A model generated the notes under the pieces. That model did not search any database and had not been told where the DNA came from. It saw nothing but the letters and a program-made list of their open reading frames with translations. From assembly GCF_030463535.1 (NCBI RefSeq), contig NC_132880.1, forward strand, positions 34,831,842 to 34,895,841: a stretch of 64,000 bases of DNA, given 5' to 3'. The position numbers and the translations under genes were made by a program. Origin of the DNA: Salminus brasiliensis (taxonomy: Eukaryota; Chordata; Actinopteri; Characiformes; Bryconidae). Numbering within the stretch: the stretch's first letter is position 1; each line of letters starts with the position of its first letter. Shown one piece after another: positions 58,065 to 64,000 of the stretch.

Positions 58065-60834
58065 ATGAGTGGAGTCCGGGCCCCTTCAGGCATGGGCCTG
58101 AACGCTGTGGAGCCAAAGCACCAGCAAGCCGTTCAGAGGAGTCGTGTCCTGACCCGAACATACCTGCTGTCCAGCTCCATGCTGCCGTTGCCTCCCTCCA
58201 GTAGCCAGAATGCTGGTGAATCTCTGAAGCTTCCAGCGCTGACTAGAACGGCGCATTGTCGGACTTCTATTGTACCGCTCAGGTAAGCAGATATCCGAAG
58301 CTAAAGACCAGGCTCAAAAATTACGCCCTCAAACTGAAGGGGTGAAAAAGTAAAGATTTTTGAGAATTCAGTTGTTAAGGAATTTTTCACTCGTTGGCCA
58401 AAGTTGTTTATTTTTATAAGTTTAATTATAAGTCATGTACTGTTTTATGGTTTTTTTTGAAAGTGTAATCTTTACAAGGAATGTAAAAAAGGAATTCAAA
58501 GGAATGTATGCTTTTGTTATATTAACATACTAGACAGCAAGTTCATAATAAATGGAATCATGTTAAAGGGATGGTCTATAAGAGTTGAGGGTCTAGAGAC
58601 TTCTCTGCTGAAAAGGTGTGATTGCAGAGAGCATGTGGAAGAGTGCATTTGTGGGGTGAACTCCTTTCTATAGAGGAAAAAAAAACTACCCACAAGTAAG
58701 TCCCTTTAGTTGAAGGTAAAAATGTTTTAATGGTGCTGTCAATGGGCAAAATGCAATAAAGCATACAAAATCCACAGCAAGGATCGCCTGACTGCCCATT
58801 TTGGTAGAAAGTTTAAATATCTTACTTGTTCAGCAAGAAAAAAAAAAGCCAACTCTGCACTTTTCATCCTTTCAGCTCACTTGGCTCTCGCCTCCTTTCA
58901 AAAGCCTAGCCAGCGTTAATGCTGTTTATTATTATAATGCTGTTTAGTGTTAATACTGCATTCTTTTCAGTTCAAATTCTGAGTTTCTTTGGTTTGATGA
59001 TGAGGGGTAAGAGCAGGCGAAGACTTCATGTTGGCAGTAGCTCTCACAGTAGCCGTTCTGCTTGTAGCAGCGACATTGGCTAAATGCTCTTTCAAACGCT
59101 GTGCATGTGACAAGTACATAAAGACGTTCTGAAACAGCCTGTGGAAACCTACCAGACCACTCTGTTTTTAGAATGAATGTATTAGACTTTGCAGGGATGG
59201 TGGATCTGCCAAACTGATACCATTTATTACAATATTTTGTCCCCTCTTCACTCAGGAATTCTACTGTTCCAGTTTAAACATAAAATCTTAAGGACTACTG
59301 CTTTAATGTTGGTGGCTGTATCTGCACTGCTGTATGACTGGTCACACATTGAACTTTATGACTGCAGTTTTAGAATAGAGCCTTAGAACGTAGTTCATAC
59401 ACTGATGCTGGGTGTAGTAGGAAGTCCCAGTTCAGCTCTGAGGTGCTCAGGACTTTGTTTATTTATTGAATTATTTATTTATAAATTATTAAATTATATT
59501 ATTTATGGAAAGATGCTTTTACTTGTGTTACAATTTTGCCAAAGAAACAGTATTTTCACAGATATTTTAATGGAAAAACGGTGTAATGTTTAAGCAAATT
59601 ATAAATCCTCTGCAAGCTCAGTTTATTAGTAGAGACGCCATGTGGAATATGCTTCATTTTTAAATAAATGTTTTAGGACTATTTGGCTAAGTTTGCATCA
59701 GTTGCTGCACTTTTATTTTGCTTTGCCAATTGGTTTCAGCCAGCATTCAAACCCAAAACCTCAGTGGTATGATGAATGGTTCTGTCCCTAGTCACCCAAA
59801 CACTCTGACCATAGGAAAGCCCATTCAGATTTCTAAACCGCTGTTTCCAAGAGCTAGTGTACAGTGTGTGCCGGGAAACCTGAGCTAAGCACTTCTCACA
59901 TAGCAACAGACCCACACAACTCACAGCCAACACAACAGTCCTATCAGCTCCATTTATCTGATGGCTTGCAGGCGGCTAAGGTTTTAAATAACTAAGAGCT
60001 GCTCTAATTCAGTGAGCCTGTCCACTATAACTCCAGAGGAGATGGGGAGAGCATTAAAATGTTAATGCTGGATGTGATGAGCTCATAAGAGCTCTCAAAA
60101 GAGCTGAATTTATTAACACATCCTGACTTGAAGGTAAAGAAGGTACACTTCTTTTCTAATTCAATTTTTTTTTTAAACCTTATTCTATAAAAACGGTTTG
60201 AATTTCACTGTCTCATATGTGCAGCATCTGACCAGTCTTATATATATCTTTTCTGAATGTCCTCAGCATCAGCGAGCCCTCTCTGTTCGCCCCAGCCCAG
60301 CGAGTGATGTTTGAGGGGTTTCCTCGAAATTGTCGCCCATGTCCTCGGAAACGAGCCCAATCTCTTTCCCTCTGCAAGTCAAGTGAAAATACAAATGGAC
60401 CAATACCGAGCTACCAGCCTGTGTACACCCACTTCTCCCACCAATTAAGACCCATTTGCAAACTAGATCAGCCCGTGTTCCGGGCTCGGAGGCTCGCTGC
60501 TGGCCAGGGTGGCCTGCGGCCTTCGGTGAAGCAGTACCACGGGCAGGCTCCACACAATGAGACTTTATCCATTAGGGGGACGCCATGTCTTCCCAGCCGG
60601 CCTTCCCCCTCTGCAGCTGCCACCACAGCCCGAACTCAGCTGCACGTTTTCCTCCCGGTTGAAGGTTCTGGAGAGGAAGACAACAAGGACAGTGAATCTG
60701 TTGATGAGGGTTTCATGGATGAGGTGGAAAATAAAGTCTCCATCCTAAGGCACCAACAGGAAGAATCAAAGACCCCGACACAAACTGATACTGCAGCGTC
60801 ACTAAAAGCTGGTTTGGTCCAGTTAGAGACCTGA
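58065..60834 (+). CDS. Uncharacterised two-exon protein, 261 residues
   Basis: Exon 1 58065-58282 and exon 2 60267-60834. The donor is CTCAG|GTAAGC and the acceptor TGTCCTCAG, and the phase-2 join gives serine 73 (AG|C) with an uninterrupted frame of 786 bases including TGA. I do not recognise the family. Visible features: a serine/proline-rich N-terminus; RVMF at 85-88, which fits the RVxF PP1-docking pattern; RKRAQS at 100-105, a basophilic kinase or 14-3-3-like site; a cysteine-containing basic stretch (93-102); an acidic stretch EGSGEEDNKD followed by SESVDEGFMDE from 205; and TPTQTDT near the end. No signal peptide or membrane segment; probably disordered and intracellular. The start is the first ATG after a likely acceptor at 58,062. 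The tail-to-head distance from the sfpq end is about 0.6 kb. Confidence 0.75.
58283..60266 (+). other. Intron of the 261-residue protein gene
   Basis: 1984 bases with GTAAGC donor and CCTCAG acceptor. AT-rich. No transposon, RNA gene or further exon recognised; motif-less frames on both strands. Confidence 0.65.
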
Positions 60835-61205
60835 GGGATTTTTTTTCCTTTACAAGTGAATATAATCATAGATAAGTCTACAAACGTAACCAGGGGAAAA
60901 GCCTCTGATTTCTTCCTGTCTGAAGAGCGAGACACAAATGTGTCTGTATCAGTTAGGTTGGTTTGAAATACTGGAATTAGACCAGAGTTGAAAAAATGGG
61001 GTTCCTTCCAGGACACAGCTCTTTTCTCTTATATAAGCTTGTGAAGGTCTTGCTAATTAGCTGATGAGTTAAATAAGGGCCTATGAGTCAGAAGGAACCC
61101 ACACTGACAACCCTGTACTACACACTAGAACAGGACTAAGCTTCTGTATAGAACTCATCCTGTACCAGAGTAACTAATCAATAAATCATACAAATAATCT
61201 GTTTC
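60835..61205 (+). other. 3' UTR of the 261-residue protein gene
   Basis: Follows the TGA at 60,832-60,834. AATAAA lies at 61,180-61,185. Cleavage near 61,200 is inferred. Confidence 0.5.
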
Positions 61206-61459
61206 ATGTTGGATTGATTTTAAATCATTATTTTCCAATATTAGTTTTTAGTTCCCATTTTAATTAAGGCAGCTATTTGTGTGGCGTTACTGCAGGACTG
61301 ATGTATGTAAATAACCTCTGTATTACTGCCCTGTACTGCACCTCATCTGAAAAGCAGTCTGGTCTGATACACTTCTAATAACTTCAGAGTAAAACTTCAG
61401 AGCTAAACAGAAAGCTATAGAAAGCTGGAAAGGAGGTAAACCCAGGTCCCTGTAGCTAA

Positions 61460-62265
61460 CTAAGTAGAAAAACTATGTTACCTTATATAAGTTGGAATTT
61501 TACCTATACTCTACTGGAGTAATTGATTTTCAGATGACTTTTTCCTTCTACTCCTTAAACTGCATCATCCGGTAAGTGTGATTATGACTGTGGTTGGATG
61601 AGAAGTTTAAACATACACCATTCTGACTCCCTATTGGTTTGTAAGCAATCCATTGCTCCTGCACTTCACATCACACTCCAGCAAGGACACAGCAGCCGTA
61701 TGTAGACTAGTATGAAGATGTCCTGGTAGAGACTCAAGAGAACTCGAGAGAAATGTCCCAACTAAGCCCCACATTTACCTTCCAGTAAAGATTATTGATC
61801 ACATGCCTCTGAAGTTTGACTTTTTACACCATTATATAACTCATCATATTTCCCGCTCCATAAAACTCATGTTAATACTCAGTAGTGCACAGAGATGCTC
61901 CTTTAATATATTTAATATTACTAAAATGCATTCATTTTCGATGGGCAGATATGCAGCCCATTAACATTTTAATAGAACATTAAAGTCATTATGACTTGTA
62001 GAAAAATGTTGTTTGGGAGGTGGGGTATTGCACTATAGACCCCTGTGGCGCGGCCTGAGCTTTCTGCATTTGTTTTCCTTCATTACTTTAACTTTTATAC
62101 TTTTTGCAGTTTTTAAACCAGTACTTTTACTCTTTTACTGGAGTAAAAAGCTGTTGATAAGTTGATACTTTAACTTCTATAGAAGTCTTTTTAAACCCTA
62201 GTATCTCCACTTCTACCGGAGTAGTGAATGTGAATACTTTCGACACCTTTGCAGGCAAATATTTC
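61460..62265. repeat. 'TTTACTTTTACTGGAGTA' dispersed DNA element
   Basis: Left part ATTTTACCTATACTCTACTG then GAGTAATTG and right part CTTTTACTCTTTTACTGGAG then TAAAAAGC ... CTTCTACCGGAGTAGTG carry the acttttactggagta words typical of a widespread fish MITE. The ends are not fixed and the middle may be unrelated. Confidence 0.55.
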
Positions 62266-62469
62266 TGATTACTGTAACCTGTGCAAACATTTGCTCAACC
62301 ATTGCATTGCAAAAATCCCATCAGAAACCTTGTATTAACACTCATCAAACATGAGCTCCTCTATGTAAATGTCTATAGAGCTGAAAAATGACAGTAACCG
62401 ATGCCCCCAGGGTAGGAGAAGGCTGTAAAGCAGCCCAGTGCTTCCAGCTTGTGGTTTCTACAGGCAGTT

Positions 62470-63720
62470 AAGACTGTACAAGTCTTAATACACCTCTTTT
62501 ATTCACTAAACTAAGGTAGATTATTATTTTTTGCATGATCTGGGCCTGTCGGAGCTGAACCCCGCTTGGAGGAATCAGCCTGTTGGCCGCTCGATGCCGC
62601 TGTTGCAGCAGGCCGTGGAGCTCTTCTGCAGGGGGGAGTGGAGCTCTTCTCAACAGCGTGCGGAAGGGATTTAGCGGGACTGAGAGTTAGCTGCAGCCCA
62701 GCCAGACCTTACTTTTTCTATTTTCTTTTGCACTCCAGTAATCGATCATCTGCCGCAGCACCTGGGCCAGTGCATGGGCCGCGCTGTATGACCGGTTGCT
62801 CACGGCAGTGTCTGCGCGCCCCGAGGTCAGTATTATGGAGCTGGACTGTGTGGCCCGCGTGGTGTTAGAGCAGTGTGCAGACCAGCTAACAGCAGCCTTT
62901 AACTACATTTCCAACGGCAATGGCTGACATAACTCCAGCTGCTCACAGCTGCACAGAGAGGCTGTAAACAGTGTGGATTAGTTAGCTAGCTAACGTTATG
63001 TCCGGCTGTCCTGTAAGAATAGCTGCAATATCGCTAGCTTTGCAACTACAGCTGCTCTACCTGAGCGCGTTCACCTAACTGTGCCCAAGTAGCCGAAATA
63101 ACGTAAACTACAGCCTCTCTGTAGAAATGCATCGTTTAAGGTATTCGCATTTCCAGTTCCACCTTAAATAGTAGGAGCCAGAATGTAAATGATCCACGTT
63201 TTTTAAGGTGGGACGGGAAATTGGAAGAATTGGCCAACTTCAGCTCCGCCCCAGCTGTTTTGCGTACTACGGCTCAGCTAACGTTAACGGTGGTTTCTCT
63301 GTGCAATAGCTCAGCTAGCACTGCCATTAACTCCAGAATAGACGAATAGACAGCTAGCTAATAAAAATGGCAATAACTTCTGCTGCCCTCCCAAAATGGC
63401 TCAGCTAGCTAGCACTCGCTGTTTACCCGCAGATCTCAGCTAGCCAACGTCAAATCTGGCCGCGTAGTACGATGGCTCAGCTAACTCCTAACTTGGCTGC
63501 TCCTCACTCGTGTTTGTGTAGTTTACAGTTGCAGCTCTGGGTTGTTGTGCTCCCTCCTCCAGCATGGAGCAGAGATCTGTGCCTAAGCTGCTGCTGCTGC
63601 TGCTGCTGCTGCAGCTCCGCGTTGCTCTGTATGTAAACACTGCTGCTGTCGCGCGTGCTGCGATTTTACGGCGCGTTATTACGCGAGCGCCTCAAAGCGT
63701 AGCTAATGTAAACAGACCTA
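62470..63720. promoter_or_regulatory. GC-rich CpG-containing region, likely promoter of an unseen gene
   Basis: A sharp rise in GC and CpG content relative to the AT-rich neighbourhood, with GCGCGCC, GGCCGCG and CGCGCGTG clusters. There are repeated GCTAGCTAACGTTA words, as in sfpq intron 1. No TATA box. Short frames are open on both strands at 62,741-62,926: + strand AALYDRLLTAVSARPEVSIM then ELDCVARVVLEQ; - strand YSAAHALAQVLRQMIDYWSA followed by a good donor AAA|GTAAGG. Neither can be confirmed as an exon. Confidence 0.5.
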
Positions 63721-63740
63721 CACTGAATGTCCAGATGTAA
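63564..63740 (+). CDS. Possible first exon with signal peptide
   Basis: An ATG opens MEQRSVPKLLLLLLLLQLRV, in which eight CTG codons make a hydrophobic core after a basic n-region: a good signal-peptide shape. The frame runs 58 codons to TAA at 63,738, but a donor-like CTCT|GTATGT at 63,629 suggests splicing after about residue 22. The CTG repeat alone could create this by chance, so confidence is low. Confidence 0.3.
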   Translation: MEQRSVPKLLLLLLLLQLRVALYVNTAAVARAAILRRVITRAPQSVANVNRPTLNVQM

Positions 63741-64000
63741 CGTGTGTGGACACGCCTTTCAATAAATGCATTCAGCTACTTTAAGTTGCACCCATTGCTG
63801 GCACAGATGTGCAAATGCATGCATGCATGCATGCATGCACGCGCGCGCGCGCACACACGCATCTTGTCTAGTCCCTGTAGAGAAGTGTTGCAATAGTTGC
63901 AATAATTTCTGCAGCAGATTAAAATCTGTTGGCACCGTGCCTAATGTCAGGTGTGGGCTAGAGGGGTATGAAGCCCCCAGCATTGAGCCGTGGAGCTGTG
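63721..64000 (+). mobile_element. Tc1-like transposon fragment (family C), copy 2, cut by window end
   Basis: GTGTGTGGACACGCCTTTCA, GCATTCAGCTACTTTAAGTT, GTCTAGTCCCTGTAGAGAAG and GTATGAAGCCCCCAGCATTG follow the order seen at 9,356-9,765. An (ATGC)n(GC)n(CA)n microsatellite (63,813-63,856) has expanded where copy 1 has CACACA. Confidence 0.85.

Noticed and set aside
60269..60553. Minus-strand 94-codon frame
   Set aside because: Antisense of exon 2 of the 261-residue gene, whose sense frame crosses a valid splice junction.
62566..62868. 100-codon plus-strand frame
   Set aside because: Composition is consistent with chance in CpG-rich DNA; no domain, and it competes with two other frames over the same bases.

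Overview
The window is teleost fish nuclear DNA. It holds an intron-containing vertebrate splicing-factor gene, several decayed Tc1-like transposons of kinds common in ray-finned fish, tRNA-derived SINEs, an L2-type LINE tail, a Harbinger-like fossil and many microsatellites. The species cannot be named from the sequence; an otophysan such as a characin, catfish or knifefish is only a guess from the repeat types.

Layout. Positions 1-36,600 are gene-poor. I could not support any cellular protein there. The stretch is a mosaic of dead mobile elements (Tc1-like at about 9.4, 15.7, 20.6, 25.9, 30.5 and 33.0 kb; Harbinger-like at 13.7 kb; LINE tails at 11.1 and 35.6 kb; SINEs at 0.75, 12.5, 16.8, 18.5, 30.8-31.1 and 35.3 kb), a 1.6-kb G-rich 29-bp minisatellite at 7.0-8.6 kb, and several non-repetitive AT-rich blocks that look like candidate conserved regulatory DNA (about 10.5-11.05, 21.8-22.3 and 29.2-29.6 kb).

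Positions 36,630-44,190 hold a complete sfpq gene (splicing factor proline/glutamine-rich, PSF) on the + strand: a TATA-less GC-rich promoter, ten coding exons giving 624 residues (RGG and Q/P/A-rich N-terminus, RRM1, RRM2, NOPS, charged coiled coil, C-terminal KKPRF), one GC-AG intron, a 2.8-kb intron 9, and a 3' UTR with AATAAA at 44,166. Downstream, 44.7-56 kb is almost free of recognisable transposons and contains isolated splice-site-bounded candidate exons. It ends in a chain of apparently non-coding exons at 56,082-57,440 with two more poly(A) signals. I read this as a long alternative 3' end of sfpq, probably involved in intron retention or NMD-type autoregulation.

Positions 58,065-60,834 hold a two-exon gene for a 261-residue, probably disordered protein that I do not recognise. 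It carries an RVMF (PP1-docking-like) motif, an RKRAQS phosphosite-like motif and an acidic C-terminal region. Its likely poly(A) signal is at 61,180. From 62.5 to 63.7 kb there is a GC-rich, CpG-containing, promoter-like region full of GCTAGC/AACGTT motifs, with a short frame that looks like a signal peptide built on a CTG repeat. It is probably the start of another gene beyond or across the window edge. The last 280 bases are another Tc1-like fragment of the same family as the one at 9.4 kb.
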